A DNA stretch of 64,000 bases from Acetatifactor muris (GTDB taxonomy: Bacteria; Bacillota; Clostridia; Lachnospirales; Lachnospiraceae), in NCBI GenBank assembly GCA_023663635.1, contig JAMPHD010000001.1, positions 72,695 to 136,694 on the forward strand, in the 5' to 3' direction. Shown piece after piece: positions 35,064 to 44,781 of this stretch. Made by a program: the position numbers and the translations under genes. A model generated the notes under the pieces. That model saw only the letters and a list, made by a program, of their open reading frames with translations. It did no database searches and was not told the origin of the DNA. Position 1 is the first letter of the stretch; every line of letters starts with the position of its first letter.

Positions 35064-36885
35064 ATTTGTGGAGCGTCCCAATCGCTTTGTGGCCTATGTG
35101 CAACTGGAGGGGCATCGGGTGAAGGCGCATGTGAAGAATACGGGGAGATGCAGGGAACTGCTGCGGCCCGGAGCAAAGGTCATACTTGCGAAGAGCGACA
35201 ATCCGAATCGCGCCACCGCCTACGATCTGGTGGCGGTGGAGAAGGACGGGAGGATGGTGAACATGGATTCTCAGGCTCCCAATCAGGTTGTGAGAGAGTG
35301 GCTTATGAGAGGCGGACTCTTTCATGACCTGATTTTGGTGCGTCCGGAGACTGTCTACGGCCAATCCCGACTGGATTTTTATTTGGAGACTCCAAAGGAG
35401 AAGGTCTTTCTGGAGGTCAAGGGAGTCACCCTTGAGGAGGACGGCGTGGCGCGTTTCCCTGATGCTCCCTCCGAGCGGGCGCTCAAGCATCTGCAGGAGC
35501 TGATCCGCGCCAAACGGGAGGGATACAGGGCCTGTGTCCTCTTTGTCATTCAGATGAAGGGTGTGAGATATCTGCTGCCCAATTGGGATACGCACAAAGC
35601 TTTCGGGGAGGAACTGACCCGGGCCCGGGAGGCGGGGGTGGAGCTCTACGCCTATGACTGTCATGTGACGGAGGACGGGCTGGAGATCGGGGAGAGTGTG
35701 CCCGTTTTTGTGAATGAGGAGGAGGCAGCGGCAGAGTTTGGACCGAAATTTGGAAAAGATTTGGAAATTTCTAATAAAAAATTAAGAATGGGAGACCTTT
35801 TTGCTATTCCCCAACCGCTCTTAAACCGGTATGATAAGAGCAGACGGATTTTGCCCTGGAGGGAGAACCCCACGGCCTACCGGGTGTGGGTGTCGGAGAT
35901 CATGCTGCAGCAGACCAGAGTGGAGGCGGTCAAACCTTATTTTGAGCGCTTTGTGCAAAAGCTCCCGGATGTGGCGGCGTTGGCGGCAGTGGAGGAAGAG
36001 ACGCTGCTCAAGCTCTGGGAGGGGCTCGGATATTACAACCGGGCGCGCAATCTGCAGCGGACCGCCGTCCGGATCATGGAGGAGCACGGCGGGCAGATTC
36101 CGGCGGATTACGGGAGCCTTCTGGCCCTGCCCGGCATCGGCAGTTATACCGCGGGAGCGATCCTGTCCATCGCCATGGGGCTCAGATACCCGGCCGTGGA
36201 CGGCAATGTGCTGCGGGTGCTGTCCCGTTTCCGCATGGACCAAAGGCTTATCTCGGACGCCAAGGTCAAAAAGGCGGTGGAGGAGGAACTGGCGCAGGTC
36301 ATTCCCGAGGACAGGCCGGGGGATTTCAATCAGGCCGTCATGGAGCTCGGAGCCTGTGTCTGTGTGCCCGGCGGAGCACCCCGGTGCGGAGAATGTCCCA
36401 TTGCCCGGTGGTGTATGGCTCACGCGGCCGGAGCGGAACAGGAGTATCCGGTCAAGGCCGCCCACAGGGAACGGGGCGTGGAGGAGAAGACGATCCTGGT
36501 CATACGGGACGGATCCCGCACGGCGGTCAGAAGGCGAAAAGGAAGGGGCCTCCTGGCCGGCATGTACGAATTTCCCACACTGGAGGGATTTTGTACGGCG
36601 GAGGAGGTCGTGGCCTATCTGGCGGACAACGGACTGAAATCCATCCGCGTGCAGCCGTTGGAGGAGGCCAAACATGTCTTCACCCACAGGGAGTGGCATA
36701 TGAAGGGCTATATGGTGCGGGTGGATGAGTTGGAGCCGGCCCGCCCTCACGGGGACACGGCGGATTGGATCTATATCCGCCCCGAGGAAGTGAGAGAGCG
36801 ATATCCGATCCCGTCCGCGTTTGCCGCCTACACCAAAGTATTGAATATGAGGCTTGGGAAAAAGAATTTTGAGGAGGAACCATGA
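35035..36885 (+). CDS. mutY: SfsA-MutY fusion: DNA/RNA nuclease-like domain plus adenine DNA glycosylase
   Basis: This 616-residue protein joins two proteins that are normally separate. Residues about 1-230 are SfsA-like: VKAHVKNTGRCRELL, DLVAVEKDGRMVNMDSQAPN, FYLETPKEKVFLEVKGVTLEEDG, and LFVIQMKGV. Residues about 255-616 are MutY, the glycosylase that removes adenine opposite 8-oxoguanine: SEIMLQQTRVEAVKPYFERF, helix-hairpin-helix LPGIGSYTAGAILSIAMG, catalytic VDGNVLRVLSRF, and an iron-sulphur cysteine cluster spaced C-x7-C-x2-C-x5-C, one residue longer in the first gap than usual. A NUDIX-like C-terminal domain that checks 8-oxoG follows. The junction (about 35745-35820) is markedly AT-rich, like a former intergenic segment. 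No separate ribosome site for MutY is seen. Confidence 0.9.
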   Translation: MKYQTIAQAEFVERPNRFVAYVQLEGHRVKAHVKNTGRCRELLRPGAKVILAKSDNPNRATAYDLVAVEKDGRMVNMDSQAPNQVVREWLMRGGLFHDLILVRPETVYGQSRLDFYLETPKEKVFLEVKGVTLEEDGVARFPDAPSERALKHLQELIRAKREGYRACVLFVIQMKGVRYLLPNWDTHKAFGEELTRAREAGVELYAYDCHVTEDGLEIGESVPVFVNEEEAAAEFGPKFGKDLEISNKKLRMGDLFAIPQPLLNRYDKSRRILPWRENPTAYRVWVSEIMLQQTRVEAVKPYFERFVQKLPDVAALAAVEEETLLKLWEGLGYYNRARNLQRTAVRIMEEHGGQIPADYGSLLALPGIGSYTAGAILSIAMGLRYPAVDGNVLRVLSRFRMDQRLISDAKVKKAVEEELAQVIPEDRPGDFNQAVMELGACVCVPGGAPRCGECPIARWCMAHAAGAEQEYPVKAAHRERGVEEKTILVIRDGSRTAVRRRKGRGLLAGMYEFPTLEGFCTAEEVVAYLADNGLKSIRVQPLEEAKHVFTHREWHMKGYMVRVDELEPARPHGDTADWIYIRPEEVRERYPIPSAFAAYTKVLNMRLGKKNFEEEP

Positions 36886-37913
36886 TGAAACTGTTGTCGA
36901 TCGCAGTGCCTTGTTACAACTCTGAGAATTATATGAGAAAATGCGTGGAATCCCTGTTGGCAGGGGGCGAGAACGTGGAGATCCTGATCGTGGACGACGG
37001 ATCGGACAGGGATCGCACTGCGGAGATCGCGGACGAGTATGCGGCCAATTACCCCACCATAGTGAAGGCCATCCACAAACCGAACGGGGGACACGGCTCG
37101 GCGGTGAACACCGGAATTGCCAACGCCACGGGTCTGTATTTCAAGGTGGTTGACAGTGACGACCATGTGAAGAAGGAGGCCTTTCTGCAGATTCTGGACA
37201 AGCTGAAAGAATTGGCCGGCGGCGACACGATGTTGGACATGCTGATCGCCAATTTTGTCTATGATAAAGAGAGCGAAAAACGCAAGAAGGTCATGCACTA
37301 CAGACATATTCTGCCCCAGGACGAGATGTTCACTTGGGCGGACTGCCATCATTTCATGAAGGGGCATTATATACTGATGCACTCCGTGATCTTCCGCACC
37401 AGACTGCTGCAGGACTGTGGCATGCAGCTGCCGGAGCACACTTTTTATGTGGACAATCTCTATGTCTATGAGCCCCTGCCCCATGTGAAACATATGTATT
37501 ATATGGATGTGAATTTCTACCGCTATTTCATCGGACGGGATGACCAGTCCGTCAACGAGAGCGTGATGATCGGGCGTATAGATCAGCAGATCAAGGTCAA
37601 CAAACTGATGATCGACTATCTGACGGAGCACAAGAGGGACATTGTGAAGAACAAGCGCCTCTATCAATATATGCGCAATTATCTGGAGATCATCATGACC
37701 GTGTCCTCGGCGCTGTTGATCCGCTCCGGCACACAGGAACATCTGGACATGAAAAAAGCCCTCTGGCAATATCTGAAGGATAAGGACAGAAGGCTGTATT
37801 TCTATATGAGACACGGCATTATGGGAAATGCCATGAATCTGCCGGGCAGGAGCGGCCGCAAACTCTCCGTGGACGCGTATCTCATCTGCCAACGTATCTT
37901 CAAATTCAACTGA
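36882..37913 (+). CDS. Family 2 glycosyltransferase
   Basis: This 343-residue protein has a GT-A fold: LSIAVPCYNSENYMRKCVESLL, VEILIVDDGSDRDRTAEIADEY, the donor-binding NTGIANATGLYFKVVDSDDHV with the DxD motif, and a C-terminal helical part. There is no membrane segment. It transfers a sugar from a nucleotide donor, probably to a cell-surface acceptor. Its ATG overlaps the stop of the preceding gene (ATGATGA), and GAGGAGG lies upstream; the second ATG at 36885 is equally possible. Confidence 0.92.
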   Translation: MMKLLSIAVPCYNSENYMRKCVESLLAGGENVEILIVDDGSDRDRTAEIADEYAANYPTIVKAIHKPNGGHGSAVNTGIANATGLYFKVVDSDDHVKKEAFLQILDKLKELAGGDTMLDMLIANFVYDKESEKRKKVMHYRHILPQDEMFTWADCHHFMKGHYILMHSVIFRTRLLQDCGMQLPEHTFYVDNLYVYEPLPHVKHMYYMDVNFYRYFIGRDDQSVNESVMIGRIDQQIKVNKLMIDYLTEHKRDIVKNKRLYQYMRNYLEIIMTVSSALLIRSGTQEHLDMKKALWQYLKDKDRRLYFYMRHGIMGNAMNLPGRSGRKLSVDAYLICQRIFKFN

Positions 37914-37969
37914 GCGGGATTCGCGGATTTACAACACAACAGATCCGAAACAGTGCCGGCAGTACTCTG

Positions 37970-38668
37970 TCAGCGCGCGATCTCGGGGCCGGTCTTCCTG
38001 CGCTCCCGCATGCGCTCCCGCATGGCGCGCACGGCCAACACGAGGTCGTAGCGGTACACCACGGCATACATCACGGCGCTCATGCAGAAAGCGGTGAGCA
38101 CGTCAAACACGGAGTGCTGTTTGATGAAGACCGTGGAGAGGATGATGGAGCAGGCCAGGGCGAAAGAGCCGATCCTGATCCCTTTTCTGTGGCTGAGCCG
38201 CTCATTGTGCATGACGGCGAAATGCGCCCCCAATGAGTTATACACATGAATGCTCGGCCAGAGATTGGTGGGTGTGTCCGTGCGCCAGAGCGCGGCGACC
38301 ATATGAGTGAAGATATTGTCTCTGGGCATCACGCTCAGTCTCAGATGGTGCCCGTTGGGCCACAGGGTGGACACGATCAGGAAGACGGTCATTCCCGTGA
38401 ACAGGAACACGCAGGTCCGGTAATAGTCCGTCTTGTCCGTGAAGAACAGATACAGCACCACCGCCGAGACATAGGCAAACCACAGGAAATAGGGAATGAC
38501 GAACAACTCGCAGAAGGGTATGTAATCGTCCACATTCATATGGATGACCCTGAAATGAGTGGTCACGGTGGATTCCAAATGCTGAAACCACGTCCAGTAG
38601 ATGATGCCGTAGATGATCAGCGGCAGCGCGTGGCGGTATTTTTTGCACAGGGCCTTACACTGTTCCAT
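37970..38668 (-). CDS. PAP2-family phosphatase, membrane
   Basis: This 232-residue protein has about five or six membrane helices. The phosphatase signature is split as in PAP2 enzymes: PTNLWPSIHVYNSLGAHFA carries the conserved SIH segment, and VFIKQHSVFDVLTAF carries the final histidine. A KxxxxxxRP-type first motif is not clear. It would dephosphorylate a lipid such as undecaprenyl pyrophosphate or an inositol-type lipid. The start at 38668 follows AAAGGAA; a longer frame to 38704 lacks support. It is convergent with the glycosyltransferase gene. Confidence 0.85.
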   Translation of the reverse strand: MEQCKALCKKYRHALPLIIYGIIYWTWFQHLESTVTTHFRVIHMNVDDYIPFCELFVIPYFLWFAYVSAVVLYLFFTDKTDYYRTCVFLFTGMTVFLIVSTLWPNGHHLRLSVMPRDNIFTHMVAALWRTDTPTNLWPSIHVYNSLGAHFAVMHNERLSHRKGIRIGSFALACSIILSTVFIKQHSVFDVLTAFCMSAVMYAVVYRYDLVLAVRAMRERMRERRKTGPEIAR

Positions 38669-38778
38669 GATACATTCCTTTCCGTTTGGAGGACCTCCAA
38701 ACAATTTATAGTATAATCAAAAGAAAGAAAAATGCAATGGGTTTTTTGAAATCTTTAGGAATCCTTAGGAATATTAGG

Positions 38779-38807
38779 TTGTCTTTCTTAAGAATTTGTA
38801 TTATAAT
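38779..38807 (+). promoter_or_regulatory. Promoter of rho
   Basis: TTGTCT (38779-38784) and TATAAT (38802-38807) are spaced by 17 bases. A leader of about 170 bases follows; it holds short tandem repeats of AAATAAAGAT (about 38913-38942) and GCGGTTAAACCGC just before the ribosome site. A long leader fits self-control of Rho by termination in its own leader, as known for E. coli rho; here that is inference. Confidence 0.7.
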
Positions 38808-38983
38808 ACTGCTGTAAAGTGATATCGGCATTCAGTCAAGGGCACATCCCAATTCATCTTTGGACACAATCCCTTAAGGAGTAAACTTGAATCATAGACA
38901 GAGAAGTACGGATAAATAAATAAAGATAAATAAAGATAAAGAAATCGTGTAAAAAAGGCGGTTAAACCGCGTTGGGAGGATAT

Positions 38984-40426
38984 ATGAGAGAAAAATATGA
39001 ATCACTGGCACTGTTGCAACTGAAAGAACTGGCCAAAGTGCGCGGCCTGAGGGGCACGTCCACCATGAAGAAGGCGGAGTTGGTGGAGGCGATGCTCAAA
39101 GAGGATGAGCGCCAGAAGAAATTGGCGGAGGAGGCGGATTCCCGCGGCGATGCTCCCTCTGAGACCCGGCCCGAGAGCCGCGTGGGAACCCGCCCCGAAA
39201 CCCGTGGCGAGGCTCATACCGAGTTCCGCGCCGGCACACGGCCGTCGGCGTCCCATGGTACGGAGGGCGGCGAGGAGAGCCAGATTCCCAAAGATCTGGA
39301 CAGCGGTCTGGAGGCGAGCGGGATCTTGGAGGTCATGCCGGACGGATACGGGTTTATCCGCTGTGAGAATTATCTCCCCGGGGAGAATGACGTCTATGTG
39401 GCGCCCAGCCAGATCCGCCGTTTCGGCTTAAAGACCGGCGACATCCTCTGCGGCAATAAGCGGGTGAAGACCCAACAGGAGAAGTTCAGCGCCCTCTTAT
39501 TCGTGAAGTCCATCAACGGCTATCATCCGGATGAGTGCGCAAAGCGCAAGAATTTTGAGGATATGACGCCTATTTTCCCCAATGAGCGCATCAGACTGGA
39601 GACGCCCGGATGCGGCGTGTCCATGCGGGTCATGGATCTGGTGAGTCCCGTGGGCAAGGGGCAGAGAGGTATGATCGTGTCCCCGCCCAAGGCCGGCAAG
39701 ACCACTCTGTTAAAGGAAGTGGCCAAGTCCGTTCTGCGCGCCAATCCACAGATGCATATGCTGATCCTGCTGATCGATGAGCGTCCCGAGGAGGTCACCG
39801 ATATCAAGGAGGCCATCGTGGGTCGGAATGTGGAGGTGATCTACTCTACTTTTGACGAGCTGCCTGAACACCACAAGCGCGTGTCGGAGATGGTGATCGA
39901 GCGGGCCAAGCGTCTGGTGGAGCACAAGAAGGACGTGGTCATTCTGTTGGACAGCATCACCAGACTGACCAGAGCCTACAATCAGGTGGTTCCCCCGAGC
40001 GGGCGCACACTCTCGGGCGGTCTCGACCCCGCCGCGCTACATATGCCCAAGCGGTTCTTCGGCGCGGCCCGCAATATGCGTGAGGGCGGCAGCCTGACGA
40101 TCCTCGCCACGGCTCTGGTGGAGACCGGTAGCAAGATGGACGATGTGGTCTACGAGGAATTTAAGGGAACCGGCAATATGGAGATGGTCTTGGACAGAAA
40201 GCTCTCCGAGAAACGCATCTTCCCGGCCATCGACCTGGCCAAGTCCAGCACCCGAAGAGAGGATCTTCTCTTGGACAGCGACGAACTGGAGGCCATCAAC
40301 ATCATGCGCAAGGCGCTCAACGGTATGAAATCCGATGAGGCCACGGACAGAATCCTGGATATGTTCGCCCGCACCCGGAATAATATGGAATTTGTGAATA
40401 TGGTGAAAAAGAACCGGTTTATATAG
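38984..40426 (+). CDS. rho: Transcription termination factor Rho
   Basis: This 480-residue hexameric RNA helicase ends transcription. Residues 1-45 form the Rho-N helical domain ([30 protein letters not shown]). An acidic and arginine-rich insertion (about 50-95, with TRPESR/TRPETR near-repeats) follows, then the cold-shock RNA-binding domain ([22 protein letters not shown]) and the ATPase core: Walker [13 protein letters not shown], Walker [16 protein letters not shown], and Q-loop region [22 protein letters not shown] precedes the ATG at 38984. The insertion is typical of variable Rho N-terminal regions in Gram-positive bacteria and may bind RNA non-specifically. Confidence 0.97.
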   Translation: MREKYESLALLQLKELAKVRGLRGTSTMKKAELVEAMLKEDERQKKLAEEADSRGDAPSETRPESRVGTRPETRGEAHTEFRAGTRPSASHGTEGGEESQIPKDLDSGLEASGILEVMPDGYGFIRCENYLPGENDVYVAPSQIRRFGLKTGDILCGNKRVKTQQEKFSALLFVKSINGYHPDECAKRKNFEDMTPIFPNERIRLETPGCGVSMRVMDLVSPVGKGQRGMIVSPPKAGKTTLLKEVAKSVLRANPQMHMLILLIDERPEEVTDIKEAIVGRNVEVIYSTFDELPEHHKRVSEMVIERAKRLVEHKKDVVILLDSITRLTRAYNQVVPPSGRTLSGGLDPAALHMPKRFFGAARNMREGGSLTILATALVETGSKMDDVVYEEFKGTGNMEMVLDRKLSEKRIFPAIDLAKSSTRREDLLLDSDELEAINIMRKALNGMKSDEATDRILDMFARTRNNMEFVNMVKKNRFI

Positions 40427-40437
40427 GGGCAGCAGGG

Positions 40438-40647
40438 CGGTTCGACCGGGTTTTCGCGGATATCCGGAAAGGCGGGCTCCGGTGGGACAGTTATTTCTAC
40501 TCGGCACGCTCCCGCTCGGCGAAAAACGCAACGGTGCTAAACTCAAAAGGACTTCGTTAAGCACCGGCGTTTTTCAACGGCCCTCGTAGAAACAACTGTC
40601 CCTCGGAGCAGGAAAAGACGCATTGCCGTGAAAACCCGGCCGAACCG
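40438..40647. repeat. Long interrupted hairpin element between rho and rpmE
   Basis: Three nested inverted repeats form one arm-in-arm structure of 210 bases. The outer arms at 40438-40459 and 40626-40647 are 22 bases with two mismatches. The middle arms 40484-40500 and 40586-40602 are 17 bases with one mismatch and extend by CTCCG/CGGAG. The inner arms GAAAAACGC (40521-40529) and GCGTTTTTC (40567-40575), plus CGGTGCT/AGCACCG, leave a loop of about 20 bases. No ORF is credible in it. It contains CCCTCGGAGCAGGA (40600-40613), which recurs in a second hairpin at 47655-47668. This looks like a dispersed palindromic element rather than a simple terminator. Confidence 0.8.
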
Positions 40648-40681
40648 TTGCGAAAAATGCATGATTTTTACAAATTAGGTA

Positions 40682-40710
40682 TTGCAAGCTTGTATTCCTT
40701 GTGTTACAAT
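40682..40710 (+). promoter_or_regulatory. Promoter of rpmE
   Basis: TTGCAA (40682-40687) and TACAAT (40705-40710) are spaced by 17 bases, with a leader of about 75 bases to the ATG at 40791. Confidence 0.6.
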
Positions 40711-40790
40711 AATACCGCTGTTTGTGGTTCCATAAGCAGTGAGGATGAGGACAAAACCGGTACAAGAGATTTAAATAGAGAGGTGAAAAC

Positions 40791-40991
40791 ATGAAAGAAG
40801 GAATCCATCCCCAGTATTATCAGGCAACCGTTACCTGCAACTGTGGAAACACATTTGTGACAGGTTCTACCAAGCCCGAGATTCACGTGGAGGTCTGCTC
40901 CAAGTGCCATTCATTTTACACAGGTCAGCAGAAGACGGCAAGGGCTGACGGACGTATTGATAAGTTCAACAAGAAATACGGTGTTCAATAA
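40791..40991 (+). CDS. rpmE: Ribosomal protein L31 (zinc type)
   Basis: This 66-residue 50S subunit protein has the family start [10 protein letters not shown]. It carries CNC near residue 16 and CSKC near residue 36, the cysteine arrangement of the zinc-binding L31 form; zinc-free paralogues that replace it in zinc shortage lack these. GAGAGGTG precedes the ATG. It is followed by its own terminator and then the DUF1385-prmC-prfA genes in the order usual for Clostridia. Confidence 0.97.
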   Translation: MKEGIHPQYYQATVTCNCGNTFVTGSTKPEIHVEVCSKCHSFYTGQQKTARADGRIDKFNKKYGVQ

Positions 40992-41005
40992 GAATGCAGA
41001 CAAAA

Positions 41006-41034
41006 GGCTGAGGTATTCCTATCTCAGCTTTTTT
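41006..41034 (+). terminator. Terminator after rpmE
   Basis: GCTGAG (41007-41012) and CTCAGC (41023-41028) form a stem closed further by inner pairs, followed by six T residues. Confidence 0.8.
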
Positions 41035-41048
41035 GTATATGGAGAGAT

Positions 41049-42104
41049 ATGGGTGTTGTCATGGCAAAGAAAAAAGTGAGCCGATATTCCGGAATTGGCG
41101 GTCAGGCCGTTCTGGAAGGCATTATGATGAAAAATAAAGAGCGATACGCCATTGCGGTCCGAAAGCCTAATGGCGAGATCGAGGTGGAAGTGGAGCACTA
41201 CAGAGGACCGGGGGAGGACGGCGTATGGAAGAAGATCCCCTTTGTCCGAGGCGTCTTCAATTTTGTGGACTCCATGATCCTGGGCACCAAGGCCCTAAAT
41301 TATTCCGCCTCGTTCTATGATGAGGAAGAACCGGAGCACAAGGAATCCGGCTCCAAGGCAAAGGAGGCCGGAGAAAAGCTGGCGGGTGTCCTGCTCACGC
41401 TGTTTTCCGTCGTATTGGCGGTGGGAATTTTTGTCGTGTTGCCCTATTTTCTGTCCTCATTGTTTGAAAAATATGTTCGGAACGCGTCTTTGATCGCCAT
41501 TATAGAGGGCTGTATCAGGATCGTGATCTTTCTGCTCTACGCGTGGGGGATCAGCGCCATGAAGGACATCCGCCGTCTCTATTGCTATCACGGGGCGGAG
41601 CACAAATGCATTAACTGCATAGAGAAGGGACATCCTCTCACCGTGAGAAATGTGATGAAAAGCTCCAGATTGCACAGGCGCTGCGGCACCAGTTTTATCT
41701 TCTTTGTGCTGATCGTGAGCATTATCCTGTTCTTTTTTATCAGGGTGGACAATGTGGCGCAGAGAGTGGCGCTGCGCATACTGCTCATGCCGGTGGTGGC
41801 GGGGATTTCCTATGAGTTGATCCGTCTGGCGGGCAGGCATGACAATGTGTTCGTGAAGATCCTGTCCGCGCCCGGAATGCTGATCCAGCGCATGACCACC
41901 AAAGAGCCGGACCGTGGTATGGCGGAGGTGGCCATCGCGGCGGTGGAGGCGGTGTTCGACTGGAGAGCTTATCTTGAGGAGAATTTTGGCTATAGCGAGG
42001 AGGATTGGGAGGAGGATATCCGGGCGGAGGAACGCGCGGATGCCGAAGATATGCGGACAGAGGAGCCGGATGATATGCGGGCGGATGCCGCGGAGGAGCC
42101 ATGA
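41049..42104 (+). CDS. DUF1385 membrane protein
   Basis: This 351-residue protein has the DUF1385 marks GIGGQAVLEGIMMKNKERYAIAVRKPNG and YCYHGAEHKCINCIEKGHPLTVRNV, which is conserved and Cys/His-rich. There are about four membrane helices (near 115-140, 150-170, 215-235, 245-260). The acidic C-terminal tail (about 310-351) is rich in E and D. The function is unknown; the gene is nearly always beside prmC and prfA in Clostridia. Start is the ATG at 41049 after GGAGAG, with 41061 as alternative. Its stop overlaps the prmC start (ATGA). Confidence 0.9.
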   Translation: MGVVMAKKKVSRYSGIGGQAVLEGIMMKNKERYAIAVRKPNGEIEVEVEHYRGPGEDGVWKKIPFVRGVFNFVDSMILGTKALNYSASFYDEEEPEHKESGSKAKEAGEKLAGVLLTLFSVVLAVGIFVVLPYFLSSLFEKYVRNASLIAIIEGCIRIVIFLLYAWGISAMKDIRRLYCYHGAEHKCINCIEKGHPLTVRNVMKSSRLHRRCGTSFIFFVLIVSIILFFFIRVDNVAQRVALRILLMPVVAGISYELIRLAGRHDNVFVKILSAPGMLIQRMTTKEPDRGMAEVAIAAVEAVFDWRAYLEENFGYSEEDWEEDIRAEERADAEDMRTEEPDDMRADAAEEP

Positions 42105-42940
42105 CATACAGAGAGTGTTATGAGTCGGGCAGGGAAAGCCTGAAAGCGGCGGGTGTCCCGGAGGCAGCCTTGGACGCGGAACTCTTGTTGGAGTATGTCT
42201 GCGGTACGGATCGGAACACATTGCTGGCGCACGGGGACAGGGAGGTGGTCTCTGAGGACAGGATGCGCTATGAGGAGCTGATCGGTAGGCGGGCTCTGAG
42301 GATTCCCCTGCAGTATCTCACGGGCAGACAGGACTTCATGGGACTTGAGTTCGCGGTGAATGAGCATGTGCTGATCCCCAGACAGGACACGGAGATCCTG
42401 GTGGAGGAAGTGATGCGGCATCTGCACGACGGTATGCGCATTTTGGATATGTGCACCGGCAGCGGCTGTATTCTGATCAGTCTGCTGCGATACAGCAACG
42501 ACTGTCAGGGCGTGGGGGCGGATATCTCTCCCGAGGCCCTTGCGGTGGCGGATGCAAATGCCCGGAGACTGATCGGCCCGGAAAATATCCGATTTCTGCG
42601 CAGCGACCTGTTCCGGGAGGTCGAGGGGAAGTTTGAGATCATTGTCTCCAATCCCCCCTACATCGGGAGCGGAGTGATCCCCACCCTGATGCCGGAGGTG
42701 AGGGAGCATGAGCCCCTCTCCGCTTTGGACGGAGGCGCGGACGGACTGGATTTTTACCGCAGGATCGCGGGAGAGGCGCCGGAATATCTCGCGGGGGGCG
42801 GGATGCTCTTTGTGGAGATCGGATGCGATCAGGGAGCGCAGGTACAGGAGCTTTTTGCCCGAAACGGCTTTGCGGAGGTCAGGTGCGTCAGGGACTACGC
42901 GGGACTGGACAGGGTGGTCTGCGGCACCTTGGGATCGTGA
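42101..42940 (+). CDS. prmC: Release factor glutamine methyltransferase
   Basis: This 279-residue SAM-dependent enzyme methylates the glutamine of the GGQ motif of release factors. It has an N-terminal helical domain (about 1-80), QYLTGRQDFMGLEFAVNEHVLIPRQDTEILVEE, the SAM motif MRILDMCTGSGCILISLL, and the catalytic VSNPPYI. It is coupled to DUF1385 by a four-base overlap and lies just upstream of its substrate gene prfA, a functional link often seen. Confidence 0.96.
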   Translation: MTYRECYESGRESLKAAGVPEAALDAELLLEYVCGTDRNTLLAHGDREVVSEDRMRYEELIGRRALRIPLQYLTGRQDFMGLEFAVNEHVLIPRQDTEILVEEVMRHLHDGMRILDMCTGSGCILISLLRYSNDCQGVGADISPEALAVADANARRLIGPENIRFLRSDLFREVEGKFEIIVSNPPYIGSGVIPTLMPEVREHEPLSALDGGADGLDFYRRIAGEAPEYLAGGGMLFVEIGCDQGAQVQELFARNGFAEVRCVRDYAGLDRVVCGTLGS

Positions 42941-42970
42941 AATTAAAATCAACGGAAAAAGAGGTTTGTG

Positions 42971-44047
42971 ATGTTTGACAGATTAGATGATTTATTGATT
43001 CGATTTGAGGAGATCATGGAGGAACTCCATGCCCCGGATGTGGCCAACAATCAGGAGCGTTTCCGCAAGCTCATGAAGGAGCAGAGCGACCTGACTCCCA
43101 TTGTGGAGGCCTATCGGGAGTACAAGAAATGTAAACAAGACATCGAGGATTCGCTGGCCATGTTGGACGAGGAGAGCGATGAGGAGATGCGGGACATGAT
43201 CAAGGAGACCCTGAATGACAGCCGAAACCGCGTGGAGGAATTGGAGCAGGAGTTGAAGATCCTGTTGCTGCCCAAGGATCCCAATGACGATAAGAATGTG
43301 ATCGTGGAGATCCGCGCCGGCGCGGGCGGAGACGAGGCGGCGCTCTTCGCGGCGGAGATCTATCGCATGTATGTGCATTATGCCGAGGGCAGACGCTGGA
43401 AGGTGGAGACCATGAATGCGGACGAGATCGGCATCGGCGGCATGAAGGAAGTGCAGTTTATGATAAACGGTCAGGGCGCGTACTCCGTGATGAAGTATGA
43501 GAGCGGCGTTCACCGCGTGCAGCGTGTGCCGGAGACGGAGAGCGGCGGGCGTATCCACACCTCCACCATCAGTGTGGCGGTGATGCCCGAGGTGGATGAG
43601 GATATTGACATCAAGATAGAGGACAAGGACATCCGAATCGATGTGATGCGCGCCTCCGGAAACGGCGGCCAGTGCGTCAACACCACGGATTCCGCGGTGC
43701 GTCTGACCCATTATCCCACGGGCATCGTGGTGTACAGTCAGACGGAAAAGAGCCAGATACAGAACAAGGCCAAGGCCTTTGCCCTGCTGCGGGCCAAACT
43801 TTACGACATAGAACAGCAGCAGCGCCATGACGCGGAGGCGGAACTTCGCCGCAGCCAGATCGGCACGGGCGACCGGTCGGAGAAGATCCGCACTTATAAC
43901 TTCCCTCAGGGGCGGGTGACGGATCATCGCATCGGGCTGACTCTCTACAAACTGGACAAGGTGATGAACGGTGATATACAGGAGATTTTGGATGCCTGTA
44001 TCGCCGCCGACCAGGCGGCCAAATTGACCAAGATGAGCGAGAGCTGA
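42971..44047 (+). CDS. prfA: Peptide chain release factor 1
   Basis: This 358-residue factor reads UAA and UAG stops and triggers peptide release. The GGQ motif appears in [16 protein letters not shown]; the residue after GGQ is Cys rather than the His of E. coli, which I recall as common in Clostridia. The stop-codon reading region has [13 protein letters not shown], the RF1 P-x-T type tripeptide. [22 protein letters not shown] is also diagnostic. The ATG at 42971 follows AGAGG; a GTG one codon upstream is possible. Confidence 0.97.
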   Translation: MFDRLDDLLIRFEEIMEELHAPDVANNQERFRKLMKEQSDLTPIVEAYREYKKCKQDIEDSLAMLDEESDEEMRDMIKETLNDSRNRVEELEQELKILLLPKDPNDDKNVIVEIRAGAGGDEAALFAAEIYRMYVHYAEGRRWKVETMNADEIGIGGMKEVQFMINGQGAYSVMKYESGVHRVQRVPETESGGRIHTSTISVAVMPEVDEDIDIKIEDKDIRIDVMRASGNGGQCVNTTDSAVRLTHYPTGIVVYSQTEKSQIQNKAKAFALLRAKLYDIEQQQRHDAEAELRRSQIGTGDRSEKIRTYNFPQGRVTDHRIGLTLYKLDKVMNGDIQEILDACIAADQAAKLTKMSES

Positions 44048-44140
44048 GCGCCTGAGCGGTTGTAGAGGGCATTTTGCACAATATCATGCCGGAATGCCAT
44101 GAGCAGTTTTCACAAAAATCCCTCATTTTATAAAAATTTA

Positions 44141-44170
44141 CTGACATTTTAAGGTTTAATTTGTTAAAAT
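44141..44170 (+). promoter_or_regulatory. Promoter of the CarD-like gene
   Basis: CTGACA (44141-44146) and TAAAAT (44165-44170) are spaced by 18 bases in an AT-rich stretch. Confidence 0.45.
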
Positions 44171-44258
44171 AAGGTTATAACATTACTGTGGGTAAGTAGC
44201 GTTTTGCGAAACCCTAATCTGTGACAATGTTGGTTAAATGAGAGAAAGGAAGATTTGT

Positions 44259-44759
44259 GTGTTCAAAAAAGGCGAATATGTGGTGAGTGGCAACAAAGGA
44301 GTCTGTGTGGTGGAGGATATCACGAAACTGGACATTTCCGGCGTGGATAAGGAACGGGAATACTATATCCTCAAGCCCATTTATATGTCGGGCAGCACTG
44401 TCTATGTACCCGTGGATACGGCGGACAGCTCATTGAGAAGGATACTCAGTCGCGAGGAGGCGGACCGCCTGATCCGGGAAATCCCGGATATTCCGCTGAT
44501 CACCATCGCCAACGATAAGCTGTTGGAGCAGGAATACAGGGGATGTATCCGAACCAACGACTGCGCGGAGCTGATCCGGATCATCAAGACGATCTACCTG
44601 CGCAGACAGAAACGTCTGGAGGCCGGGCGCAAGGTGACCGCGGTGGATGCCAAATATTTCCGGATGGCAGAGGACAATCTCTACGGGGAATTGGCCATAT
44701 CGCTGCAGATCCCGCGGACAGAGGTGGAGAGCTATATCGCCGGAAAGATGGAGAAATAA
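44259..44759 (+). CDS. CarD-family transcription regulator
   Basis: This 166-residue protein matches CarD/CdnL-like factors, which bind RNA polymerase beta through an N-terminal Tudor-like domain and DNA with a C-terminal helical domain. The start VFKKGEYVVSGNKGVCVVEDI is the family opening. The middle is EYYILKPIYMSGSTVYVPVDTADSSLRRIL and the C-terminal part is helical and basic. I choose the GTG at 44259 because AGAAAGGAAG lies just before it and the family begins there with MF; an in-frame ATG at 44238 would add seven residues and has no ribosome site. It runs alone between prfA and the thrS T-box. Confidence 0.9.
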   Translation: MFKKGEYVVSGNKGVCVVEDITKLDISGVDKEREYYILKPIYMSGSTVYVPVDTADSSLRRILSREEADRLIREIPDIPLITIANDKLLEQEYRGCIRTNDCAELIRIIKTIYLRRQKRLEAGRKVTAVDAKYFRMAEDNLYGELAISLQIPRTEVESYIAGKMEK

Positions 44760-44781
44760 TAAAATAGATGAATAAAAACAC

